Shown here in pieces: positions 1 through 10,103 of a DNA stretch of 64,000 nt (position 1 is the first letter of the stretch; each line of letters starts with the position of its first letter). Source of the stretch: Calonectria ilicicola (taxonomy: Eukaryota > Ascomycota > Sordariomycetes > Hypocreales > Nectriaceae). The position numbers and the translations under genes are program-made. The notes below the pieces were generated by a model. The model did no database searches. It was not told the DNA's origin and was given only the letters and a program-made list of their open reading frames with translations. Where the stretch lies: positions 744,001 to 808,000 of the forward strand of contig CP085825.1 in NCBI GenBank assembly GCA_020809705.1. Direction: 5' to 3'.

Positions 1-1285
1 CAACCTTGATAGGGCCGAGGGGACAAAATAGACCCCGCGGCGATGGGGGTGCATGTGCATGTGCATGTACATTGTTTTAGTTTCATGAGGATGCCTGTTT
101 CATTCTGTATCGAGATTAGCAGCCGCCAGATTCGCGTAAAAGACGGACCAGCAGCAGCAGATGACCAGAGCCCAATGCTACACCGTCCATCGGTTTCTGT
201 TGAGCTGTGTGGTGGTTTGGCCAAGGTTGTCATGACTAGCCATTCGGCCACCAATCAACCGGCACCGTGATGGATCGACAGCTGACATGGCGGCGATGGA
301 CCACACCCAGCCGCGCCGCCACGTGCTTGTCATGAGAGGCTCTCAGCGCCGTGCGCAGTGCGATCTAATGGGATAAGGGGCCATGCGCTATCCACACATT
401 CACCGTTTCATCTCTTTATCATCTATTCCGTACCACGGACGAGATTGATCACCGTAGATTTCATCATGGCCTTTGGCTCTCGAAAACCCACAGCCCACCA
501 AACGGGCACGTTCCTGGGCCCCATGCTTGCCATGGTGCAATTCCCCCGCCCCCACTGCAACTCCCGGGGCTGGCTCGAGCGGTGGGAGTGCCCTGTGGCC
601 TAAGGGTCTCGGCCAATCCACAGCGGCCAGTCTCAGTGTCAGCTCCTTGGCGGAGGGATCATCTCGCCGAATGCATGTTGAACATGCTTAAAATGGTTAA
701 AACGGCCACGGCTCAATTCGGCGACGGGCTTGTCGGCGGCGTCCCTGTCAACCTGCAACCTGCCCGACACGACACACACAAGCACAATCCAAAGACAGCC
801 AGGTTCCCGTCTACCTTTTTGTTTTGTCTTTTTGGTCTTTGACGCCTTAACCTTTTCCTCCTCTCCATTTTCATACCACCTCACAATCTCCTTTTCCTTT
901 CCTCCTCTCCATTTTCCTTCCTTTTAAACACCTCCCCAAAACAGACGGCTGCACAAGCATGAGGCTGTGTACTGGACCCTTTTGAACCAGTGTTAGCCTC
1001 CCCAAGCGCGCGGTCCCCTTGTTGGCTCCTTCGTAAATCCGGTGCAGTGTGTCGCATGCCTCTTGTCCGCATGCGTTAATACTTATTTTATTCCTTCGTG
1101 TTGGTGCTCGTTTAGGAAGTTCTAAAGAGGTTCTTACTTTGTTCTACCTTTTATTCTTTGCTGGCCCACTCCCGCCTTTCCATTGATTCTCTCTTCTTCC
1201 TCATTCTTCCTTCTCCCATCGTGGTCCGCCAGAGCAAGTATCTTGAGCGTCCACCCAGAAACCACACTCGCTTGGTGCTGGCACC
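1..1285. other. Intergenic, no gene seen; pyrimidine-rich promoter of the CLN3-like gene
   Basis: Only short unconvincing ORFs occur here. From about 840 to 935 the + strand is very rich in C and T. It holds a 19-nt exact direct repeat (854-872 and 898-916, core CCTCCTCTCCATTTTC). A second CT-rich stretch lies at 1170-1215, just before the start codon at 1286. CT-rich tracts upstream of the ATG are common in fungal promoters, so this is probably the promoter and leader of the next gene. Confidence 0.5.
49..68. repeat. Short (GTGCAT)n microsatellite
   Basis: Three exact copies of GTGCAT (49-66) followed by a decaying copy. It is not inside any supported gene. Confidence 0.6.
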
Positions 1286-2587
1286 ATGATTGCTTCTAAG
1301 CTGCCATGCTGCAGCTCTGCGCTGGCATCCTATGCTGGCTTCGCTATTCTCGGTATGCTTGAGTCTCACATTCCAAACTGCGTCCTTAATACTAACGTGC
1401 TATTTCAAGGCCTCGTGAATACCGTCGTGCCATTCATCGTTTTCTCAGCCAACTACCTCATCATTCCGTTCCCTCGCTGGGCCGTCATCCTCATTGAGAC
1501 ACTCCCCGCCCTCGCCGCCAAGCTTCTGCTGCCTCACTTCCTCCACCGCATTCCCTACTGGATGCGCCCGCTAACAGCTGGTGCATGCTGGATCCTCGTC
1601 GCAATCATCACCAATGCCACGCCTCCAAATGTCGCCCCTCCGCTAAGAATCTTCACTTCCATGCTGGCCTCGGCCGGTGCTGCAGCCATGGAAGCCTCCT
1701 TCCTCGGAATGACACGATATTATGGCAAGGCGGGGTTGGCTGGTTGGGGAGCAGGTGTCGGAGCCGGTGCTCTATTTTGCGCCGTGCTGCCATTTATTCT
1801 AACCGTCTGGATGGAATCTTTCCTGCGCAGCTTCATTGACTGTATATACGCTCTAGCTGGTGCCATGCTGGTGGCCTTCTTTGTTGTCCTCCCTGGAGCC
1901 CCTGTCAACTACCCCGACACACGACAGAATCGCCATGGCAAGCTTGATCCCAAGGACGACCCTGAGGATGCATCCCTCCTGGTGTACGACCCTGTTGAGG
2001 AGCTCACCCGCCTTTTGAGCACCAAGACCCGACTCGAACTCATCAAATCCATGATTCAACCTTTCATGGTGCCTCTGTTCCTCGCATTTGCGACCCAAAC
2101 GGTCATTTTCCCCGGCATCATGCGCGCCCTCCCTGTATCCCCTGCATTCGAAACTTTCTTCTCTTTCTCTACGACCTACGGATTTGCCTTTCAACTGGGT
2201 GGATTCGTGTCTCGAACCATAACTCCCCTGTATCAACCCCGAAGCGCCCGGGTACCGTTTGCTATCATGGGCATGACTACCGTCGCTCTTCTCGCCAATG
2301 CCATGTTCTCCATCTTTAGCTCCCCTACTTTGGTCGCGCTACTTGCTTGGTGCGCTGGTCTTATGGGTGGCGCCATTTACATGATTATGCTGGACGAGGT
2401 CCTTGAGGAGAAATCCTCAGAGCCTGGCATCAACCAAGAATTTTGCCTCCAGGTGGTGGGCGCAGGTGAGACCGCAGGCGTCATTGTGGGCGGCTTATTG
2501 GGCGCCATTCTAGAAAACAGCATCTGCGGCTGGGATTTGGCATCTGGGCCTAGGGCGGCTCAGAGGTGGTGCAGGACTAGCAGATAA
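1286..2587 (+). CDS. btn1: CLN3/battenin (Btn1)-family membrane protein
   Basis: Join 1286-1352 and 1410-2587; about 414 residues after splicing. The product is a polytopic membrane protein of the CLN3/Btn1 family, whose yeast members act at the vacuole or late Golgi in pH and amino-acid homeostasis. Family-like blocks are the first helix (AILGLVNTVVPF), the segment LIETLPALAAKLLLPHFLHRIPY, the SFLGMTRYYG block, a middle segment reading MVPLFLAFATQ, and a C-terminal QVVGAGETAGVIVGGLLGA helix. The reading frame is open through positions 1353-1409, but these have a GTATGC donor, a perfect TACTAAC at 1390-1396 and a CAAG acceptor. Removing them restores the family's first helix, so I treat this as a 57-nt intron. 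The N-terminus is short for the family and the helix-1 loop is divergent. It may be a diverged paralogue, or an upstream exon may be missing. Confidence 0.75.
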   Translation: MIASKLPCCSSALASYAGFAILGMLESHIPNCVLNTNVLFQGLVNTVVPFIVFSANYLIIPFPRWAVILIETLPALAAKLLLPHFLHRIPYWMRPLTAGACWILVAIITNATPPNVAPPLRIFTSMLASAGAAAMEASFLGMTRYYGKAGLAGWGAGVGAGALFCAVLPFILTVWMESFLRSFIDCIYALAGAMLVAFFVVLPGAPVNYPDTRQNRHGKLDPKDDPEDASLLVYDPVEELTRLLSTKTRLELIKSMIQPFMVPLFLAFATQTVIFPGIMRALPVSPAFETFFSFSTTYGFAFQLGGFVSRTITPLYQPRSARVPFAIMGMTTVALLANAMFSIFSSPTLVALLAWCAGLMGGAIYMIMLDEVLEEKSSEPGINQEFCLQVVGAGETAGVIVGGLLGAILENSICGWDLASGPRAAQRWCRTSR

Positions 2588-3268
2588 ATTAATTAATAAA
2601 TCTAAGGAAGAAAAAAAACAATAATAGAAGCATATTTTTCAAACATGGTCGGCATTGCTATTTCGTCCACACCGGGCGCTCGGTCGTGACAATTCCGGGC
2701 AACCCGAGCTTTGGCAGACAGACAGACAGGTTGGCATGCAGCGTGTAGGGCTGATCATGATGAGACGAAACAGATTGCAGACTGATCTTCCTTAAGCTTT
2801 AGCTTGGCAAAGTGGCAACAGCCTATCCCAAACGTTATTTATCTCTGGGGAATGATGTCGCATCTAAGTGCGGGAGCAATGGGATACTACCAAGCATGAG
2901 CTTAACAGCCTTAGCGGCTTGGCGCATGTTGGTCTAGTGTCATGCCTCCCCCCCTCGTAACAACCATCATGTCTTGGAATACGGAGTACGGCTTCAGCAA
3001 AGCCACATACACAGCCACACAAAGAACGCTTCTGCAGACGCACGCAGTCATCCTTCCGACTTACATTGTGGGGGGTTGTTGGGCGGACGGCTTCCTTCAA
3101 TTTGAATCCTCCCCCTCAGTGCTCCGCCGATCGGCTCAGGCCAACCGAACAAATACGAGATTTGCGTCTCGGTAGCCGGGATACCTGGACTAGTGTTGAG
3201 GCAAAATCGGCCGACCTGCCCCCCTAAAGGTGCAAGGTGACACGCGACACGCGCCCTCCTTTCTCTCG
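2588..3268. other. Intergenic, nothing recognised
   Basis: This is 3' flank of the CLN3-like gene and 5' flank of the Zn2Cys6 gene. Small ORFs on both strands overlap the known start of the next gene and show no family features. Confidence 0.5.
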
Positions 3269-4628
3269 ATGCAGCAGAAACGGCGGCCGCACAATAAGTC
3301 GCGGAAAGGGTGTCGGAACTGCAAGAGAAGACATGTAAAAGTAAGCAAATTCCGACGAACCTAAACATGAATGAGTGCGGGCAGCATTCGTGCACGGGCT
3401 AGACGGGCAAAAGCCGTATCTAAGCTGACTGACTGACTGACTTGCCCTCGTATTATAGTGCGATGAAGAGGGCCCTCCGTGCGGTAATTGTTTCGTCCGT
3501 GGCGCGGAAGACTGTATGTATGGCAACGCTCCGTCGGGAACATTGCAGGATAGCTCATTGGTAGATTCGCCAGCCAAGTCCATCAACTCCAACTCGGAGC
3601 TCACCCAGAGGATCGAGTTGGAGTTGATGCACCGCTGGACCGTATCAACCTATGAAAGCATGTGCACCATTCCAGAAGACGAGCGCTGGCTTAAAAACAG
3701 CGTTCCGCTCTGGGGGCTTTCCTACGATTTCTTGCTGAGTGGTGTTTTCTCTCTCGCGGCGTTAGAAATCGCCCTGTGCGGCGGCGGCACTGTTTCGGAT
3801 GACTCGAAGGTTTATTACAAGCATGCGCTCGAGTACTACGATCGCGCGAGCAGGTCGTACCGCACCGAGGTGACCAAGGTTACGCGCGACAACATCAAAA
3901 GCTTGTTTGCGTTTTCGTCCCTCGCCGCACTGATCAACTTTGCCATCCCCCAGTGCGAGAGCCTGGTGGGCAACAATGAGCCGCAAGATATTCTGGGCCG
4001 TATGATTGCTCTGTTCAGCTTGCTGCGGAAAGCTGCGCATATTGCCGCGGAACATTTCGACATGCTCATGGCAGATCCAGAAGCAGGACCGGCCATTAAA
4101 GCTGGGACCGATGCTCTTGAAAAGGACCTCGTAGGATCTTTGCCGAGTGAAATCGAGAATGCTCTTGCACGGGCTACGACGGTCATCGAAAAGGGCGTCC
4201 GCATGCATGGGGAGGAAAGCCTAGAAGGTCGAGATGAAGAAGAAATTGCAATCAGAATACAGGCTCATCGTACTACCCTTGCGGCGCTTCGCATGTGTTT
4301 CATTGAAGACGCCAAGAAAATGATCAAGGGACTTTGTATCGCATTCCCCTCTCTTGCGGCACCAGACTTTCCCGAGGAGCTTGATCGCTCCGAGCCATTG
4401 GCCATGTTCTTGATGTTACATTGGGGCGTGCTGCTGCATCATCTGGGAAGAACCATTTGGTGGGCTAAAGGTGTTGGGAAAAGAATGGTGCTTGAGATTT
4501 CGGATTCCCTCATCCAGTCTCAGGCAGAGACCCGATTAGGACAAATGCCGGAGTGGCGTGAAGGCGTAGCATGGGCGAGAGAAGAGGTGGAAAGAGACGA
4601 AAGTAATGATGTTATGGTTATGAATTAG
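3269..4628 (+). CDS. Zn2Cys6 transcription factor, short Upc2-like type
   Basis: Join 3269-3340 and 3459-4628; 413 residues. A fungal binuclear zinc-cluster DNA-binding regulator. The six cysteines are residues 15, 18, 25, 32, 35 and 43 (C-x2-C-x6-C-x6-C-x2-C-x7-C), with a basic RNCKRRHVK stretch. The only intron (118 nt, GTAAGC...TATAG) falls just before the third cysteine, so the first exon is easily missed. Splicing at this site keeps the frame exactly. After the cluster comes a Ser/Asn linker, then a helical region starting near LELMHRWTVSTYESM. That resembles the effector region of sterol-uptake-control (Upc2)-like regulators; the likeness is from memory of the family and no target can be read from the sequence. 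The gene is convergent with the TAP-like peptidase, with 98 nt between the stop codons. Confidence 0.88.
3425..3442. repeat. (CTGA)n microsatellite inside the Zn2Cys6 gene intron
   Basis: Four tandem CTGA units near the 3' end of the intron 3341-3458. CTGAC matches the usual fungal branch-point consensus, so the repeat offers several equivalent branch sites 17-29 nt before the acceptor. Confidence 0.6.
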
Positions 4629-4726
4629 TATATGATGTCAAAGTGCTATGTACAATACCCAATCCCATCTTTGCCCTATAATCCTCTATTATGAATGAAA
4701 TTAAATTTTGTTTTTTTGGCGGATAA

Positions 4727-6606
4727 TCACAAGTCGCTCTTGTCGGCGGCAAGTTCAGTCAAAACATCGTCCCAACCATTTGAGCCCGAGAAAAGAGTGA
4801 CCTTGGTGTCACAAATAGTTCCCTTGTTGGGAAGCTTGCCCTCACTAAAGTAGGCCCTGATAGCCTTGGCCGTGCAAAGGGAGGCCTGGGTAAGGGAATC
4901 GTGCTGCATGGGTAAATTAGTCTACTGGCTACTTGTCATCGTTTGGGTTAGGGAGAGGCAACTTACACCGTAGGTGTTCTGCTCAAGCAAAACACTGCCC
5001 TCAAAGGACTCGCTAACATTGCGTGCCGACTTGAGTGGTGTCACAGGGTCGTGAGTGTTGCCAATGATGAGCATTGGCTTCTTGGTCTTGACGTTGAAAT
5101 CGCCGCTGTAGCGCTCCTTGGCGGGCAATTGCCATTGTGCGCAACGCATAGCGACCAGATCAGCTGTGTCACCTGCGATGCGGCTTAGGTTGTGGCGCTG
5201 GTAGATGGTGGGCAGAATATCCTGAATGTTCGACGTCTGGCCAAACGAGTCGCCGCACTTGATGCCATACTGGGACTCATAGTCTAGGGGTGATGCAGCG
5301 CTAATCAGCGCATCGTAGATACCGGCGATGATGGCGGTGTTGCCGGACATGATGTATGCGAGCACGGTAGCAAAAGTCGGCCACTCGGTGGGGTCGTAGA
5401 GCTGGCGGTGCATGATGGACTTGATGATGCTGTAGTCGAGAATCGTGTTGCCAGAGGACGCGGGGATCACAAAGGGGTTGAGCTTGAGGTAGTCAAAGTA
5501 GGCGTAAATCTGGGCCTCGAGTTCTGGCCCAGTCACGCCGTTCGCCAGGGCGCAGGCGCTGGGGTTTTCAACGCAGGCATTGCAAAAGGCAGAAAAGACC
5601 TTATCAGTGTCTGTGTAAAGCTCAGTCTCTCTGCAGATTCGTTAGCGTTTCCCGGTTCATGCCTTTATCCAAATGGCGGATCCTACCGGTTGGCGTAGTA
5701 CTCATATGGGTTCACAACACCATCGAGAATTACCTTGTCCACCTTGTCGGGGAACATGGCTGCGGCGGTTGCTCCCAAGAGAGAACCGTACGACACGCCT
5801 AGGAAAGCTCCAGTTAACTCGGTGGTTTAAAAAAAAACGAGCTTATTCATGCTTACCCCAAAATCGCAACATGCCGTCCTCGTCGAGCGCATCGACAATT
5901 TGCATCATGTCCCTCGCTACGAAAGCGGACCCGATCATAATTCCAGTCTCGCTTTGGGTTGCAAGACAAGCCTCTGCAAAGACCTGGCTGTCGGCCCAGA
6001 TGCGGCCCACGGCAACATCAGAGGCATTTCCCGCCAATGTTGGACTGGTAAGCCCAGCATAAGTTCTCTCAGCTGCAGTGGCATAACATGAGAATGGGAG
6101 TGTGTCATTGGTTCCTCTGTAAGCCAGAAATTGTCAGATGGCTGTACATTCACTGATGTGGCATTTTCGACTCACCGAGGAACAAAGTTAATTAGGTCAT
6201 AAGAACCCCCAGTTATTCTATTGTCGCACATTAGCAGGTATTTCCCTCATCAATCGTCCTCGCTCACGTACGCCAGCAGCCGTTCAGCATAGTATGAAAA
6301 ATCTGCGTAACCCGACGCGCCGGGTCCTCCAAAGTTGAACAGAATGCTTCCATTGGACGGCGTATTTACTGCATTGACCTTGACGAGATCGATCTGAACC
6401 GTTTCGGTGGATTGTGGATCTGAGTAGTCGAGGGGAACAGTAAGGTTTGCGCACGACATGGGTTCTGTTGCACCCAGACCCAGATCGCAGGACTGCCAGC
6501 TAATTTTGGAGCTTCGGGCATGATGCTGATTACCGTCTAGGGAAGACGATAGGGCTAGCGGAGCCAGCAGGAGCTTTGAAAGTGGTACATTGGAAAACGA
6601 AGACAT
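4727..6606 (-). CDS. Secreted TAP-like serine peptidase, alpha/beta hydrolase (tripeptidyl aminopeptidase type)
   Basis: Complement of exons 6606-6272, 6217-6176, 6116-5857, 5798-5687, 5630-4967 and 4903-4727; 529 residues. All five introns (54-63 nt) have GT-AG ends and all phases close. The product is an alpha/beta hydrolase of the bacterial/fungal TAP type, which removes N-terminal residues or short peptides. Visible are a hydrophobic N-terminal signal (PLSKLLLAPLALSSS), the oxyanion motif NFGGPGASG, the block YDLINFVPRGT, the nucleophile elbow GVSYGSLLG (Ser about 215), the acid in NTHDPVTP (Asp about 444) and the histidine in YGHDS (about 472), followed by the C-terminal TAP-like segment. 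The full catalytic triad is present. An earlier in-frame ATG at 6648 would add 14 residues. I prefer 6606 because it puts the signal at the N-terminus and a TATA-like box lies at 6675-6669, too close to 6648. Confidence 0.88.
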
Positions 6607-6668
6607 GGCTGCAGACAAACGATCAATCGCTGACGATGCAATTGACATGGTTTGCGGGGTCGCTGAGA

Positions 6669-6675
6669 ATATATA
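6669..6675 (-). promoter_or_regulatory. TATA-like box of the TAP-like peptidase gene
   Basis: TATATAT on the minus strand, 63 nt upstream of the preferred start at 6606. It argues for the second of two in-frame ATGs. Confidence 0.35.
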
Positions 6676-7879
6676 GGACGATCTTCTCTCATGAACTCCG
6701 CGTCGTCCGTTGCAGCCGGCTAGGCATTGCGCGCCACAGCCGAGCCGAGTCTCTTGGCCATGCACGGTGTGTGAGCGTCAGGCATTATCTGGACCCACGG
6801 GCCCTTGCATGAAGCCGTTGATTCGTAGCGTCGCTCACGTTACTCGCCTGATTGGGTTCAACGGCCTCTCTTCTTGGACGGATTGCCGTTCAGCGGTATA
6901 CGGGGTGTGGATACGATATGGGGAGCGGGACGTCAATTATTGGTCAAGTTGACTTCATCAAAGGCAACATTGAGTGCTGACCCAGCCCTCAGTGGGTGGT
7001 ATCCGGACGGAAGCTGCATATTTGCAAGGCGATTTCTCGATCCGGATGTGGTCCGTGGTGGTGGAGTTGAAAGCTGACAGCTCATTAGAGCAGCTACCAC
7101 GGTGCGGCCAAGGATGTCCGTTTGTGCTGAGGCTGAAATTTTTCCACTTGATATGCAGGATTTGATTTGAGCGGACCAAATAGCCTAAAATGGCCCAAGT
7201 GTATGCTTACAGAAGTCGGAATTGACCCGTAGGAAGGATGGCAAGGCTTGCGGGTGTGATTTACCTGCAGATCTACAGGGCTGAGATGAGAGCCAAAGCG
7301 CTGGGTACGCGCTTGGGCCCTGATTTCGCACCACTCAAACTCTTATCTCACTCGACAAAACGAAATTATTGCTAGCCAAGAAATAAACCGACATTTTTTG
7401 GATCGAAGGATGCCATATCGTACCATGTCTCTTGGCAGTTTGATTTAGACTAGTTCAGCAAGGCTCAGGCACCAAGCCGAGAAGAATCTGGGGCGATTAT
7501 ACCCACCCCAGCTCCAAAGTACAATAGACGAAATTAAGCATCGGCTATGGAACGTGTCTAGAATACGCTCGCGTTTAGAATACGCTCGTGAATTCTTTCA
7601 AGTCCATTCGTATATCCGGGTCAATGTTGTCCCCCAAAAAACGCCCAACGGTCGCAAGATGACTGCTACCAGTCAGCGATGATTATGTAATCCACCACCA
7701 TCGCTCGATCCATAGGTAGACAACACGTCATACAAGCAAACAAAGAGTGGACAAAGGACCGTCAGGCTATATTTCATCGACCGAGATCTTCCCTGTTACC
7801 TTTCCCCATTTTACTTCGAAAACTTTAGTTTTGACTGAAGTAGCCAATTAGTTGCACTTAGTTGCACTCGCAATAAAGT
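6676..7879. other. Divergent promoter region, no gene seen
   Basis: Lies between the minus-strand peptidase and the plus-strand RCC1 gene. It contains a 13-nt direct repeat TAGAATACGCTCG at 7559-7571 and 7576-7588. A tandem pair of TTAGTTGCAC sits at 7848-7867, 13 nt before the RCC1 start codon. No ORF here looks like a protein. Confidence 0.5.
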
Positions 7880-9627
7880 ATGCCTCCCAAAAAGGTGCCT
7901 CAGGTGCAACAGGCAACGACGACGTCACTCGCCAACCCAAGGCGGAGTGGGCGATCCGCTCAAGCACAAGCAGCCAAAAAAAGCCACGAGTACGTCCGGC
8001 TCCCCTAGCGTATCTGACCATGTAACGTTCGTCAACCTTCTTTGCAACACTGTTTTAACAACAGACTGTCAGACCTAAGCCTACAAGCAGTGCATCAAGC
8101 AAGCGCAAAGCCAAAGATGATGAAGCTGGGCAGCCATCATCCAAGAAATCTCAGGGTACCACGAGGAAAACCCGAGTGGCCTCCACTACACCAGCCCGAA
8201 AGCCCAAGAAACCTGCAAGGGCTGTCTCACAGCCTCAAGCATCAGCCCCTCTAAACTCCGCACCCACTGAGATCATTGCGCTTTTCCCAACTGGAAGTGG
8301 TGAATGCGGCGAGCTGGGCATGGGTCCCAATCAAACAGAATTAAGCCGACCCCGAATCAATCCCTTCCTTAACCCTGGTGAATCATCATCAAAATTCCAC
8401 ATTGTTCAATTTGCATGCGGAGGCATGCACACGGTCGCTTTGACCGTAGACAACAAAATTGTCACTTGGGGTGTCAACGACAATTGTGCGTTGGGACGTA
8501 ATACAGACTGGGACGGTGTCTTTCGAGACGTGGATACAGAATCCAGCGACGAAGAGGGTGAGCTCAATCCCTTTGAGTCGACTCCAACCGCGATATCCAC
8601 AGGAAGCTTTCCTTCGGATACCCAATTTGTTCAGGTTGCAGCTGGCAATAGCTGCAGCTTCGCATTGACGAACCATGGCCTCGTATTTGGATGGGGCACA
8701 TTTCGCGTAAGTAAAAATCGTCTACTGTTTCTTGGGGCATAAACCATGACCCTTGCTAACACTTGGCAGGATCCCTCTGGAAATGAGCAATTCGGCTACG
8801 ATTCAAGTGGTCAATTGATCAAGAAGCAGCCGGTTCCCATTCAAATATTTGGTCTTGAGAATATTGTACAAATAGCCTGTGGTGCCAATCACGCTTTAGC
8901 CCTTGATGCGAAGGGTAAGGTGTGGGGTTGGGGTGCCCATGAGCAAAATCAGCTTGGGCGTCGGCTTTTTGGGCGCCATACTGAGCACTTGAGGCCACGC
9001 CTTGTTGAAGTTTGCAGGAGTCAAGCCAAATATATATCATCTGGCGAGTACCATGCATTTGCCATCGACAAGAAGGATAACGTTTGGGCATGGGGTTTGA
9101 ATAGTTTCGGTGAAGCTGGCCATGCAAAGAGCGCTGGCGGTGATTCGGCACTCTTACCCTATCCAATGAAGATCACGGATCTATGCGGCAGAGGCATCAG
9201 GCTCATTGCAGGCGGAGCCCATCATTCCGCCGCTGTCTCGGAAGCAGGCGAATTTTTGGTCTGGGGCCGAATGGACGGTGGGCAAATGGGGATTGCTTTT
9301 ACGGCTGAGCAACTAGCGAACGTGGATCTCATCCGACTTGACGACCGATTGAAGCCTCGGATCTGCCTACGGCCCACAGAGGTCCCAAATATTGGCGATG
9401 CGCTCCATGTTGCCTGTGGCACTGATCACACCATATTCGTAAACCGGGACGGCCACGCTTACGCGACAGGATTCGGTGCCTTGGGACAGCTGGGACTAGG
9501 GTCTGATGATGATGTCGACGTGGCTCAGGAAATAAAAAGCAAACATCTAAAGGATCAGGTCTTGACATGGGCTGATGCAGGTGGTCAATATTCCATCCTT
9601 GCTGGGCCAAAGACACCGAAGAAGTAA
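7880..9627 (+). CDS. pim1: RCC1-family Ran guanine nucleotide exchange factor (Pim1/Srm1 type)
   Basis: Join 7880-7989, 8073-8706 and 8770-9627; 533 residues. The product is a regulator of chromosome condensation, the nuclear exchange factor that loads GTP on Ran and drives nuclear transport. The basic Lys/Ala/Pro/Ser-rich N-terminus (about residues 1-80, with KSKR-, KK- and RK-type patches) fits nuclear and chromatin binding. It is followed by the seven-bladed propeller: repeats with the signature ACGxxHxxAL...VWGWG occur at QFACGGMHTVALTV, QVAAGNSCSFALT, QIACGANHALALD, YISSGEYHAFAID, LIAGGAHHSAAV and HVACGTDHTIFV. The first blade opens with GSGECGELGMG, as in Pim1/Srm1. The introns are 83 and 63 nt. 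The first acceptor is taken at 8071-8072 because the AG at 8063-8064 breaks the frame. It is the single likely RCC1 orthologue here, expected to be essential. Confidence 0.92.
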
Positions 9628-10103
9628 TTAGAAAATTTGAGAATGTATATGGATCACGAATTTGGACGAGATAGTGCTAGGTGCTATGATTGGGAATTTA
9701 TACCAATGGAACTTGGAGTCTTAGTTGCACCTTTAAATACTATACTAAACTGGTTAATATTATGCTCTCATATATAGCAAAGAATATGGTTCCTCAGTTC
9801 AGAAGGTGGGGCTCAACCTAGTTGTGATAAGGGCTGCTCTGTGATCGGAAGCAAGGCTGTTAGGCGATCATGTGTGGACTTACCACGCTAACCAGTCAAT
9901 TGTTCCCGATCCAATGGGCTACCTAGTAATTTCCGGCGCTTTTACCTCAAAAGTTATACGATAGCAGGGGCAGGATGCACCCACGGGATCCTCATTGACA
10001 GGATCATCAACCCAGCAATATAGTGTCAGGGGTGCACAATACTAGCTCGAAGAGGCCGACTTGCAGGTTTCATTACTGCTGCTATCTATGTATGTATATA
10101 TCA
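9628..10103. other. Convergent 3' flanks, nothing recognised
   Basis: This is AT-rich spacer between the RCC1 stop and the stop of the minus-strand ankyrin gene. I see no ORF of interest and no clear repeat. Confidence 0.5.
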
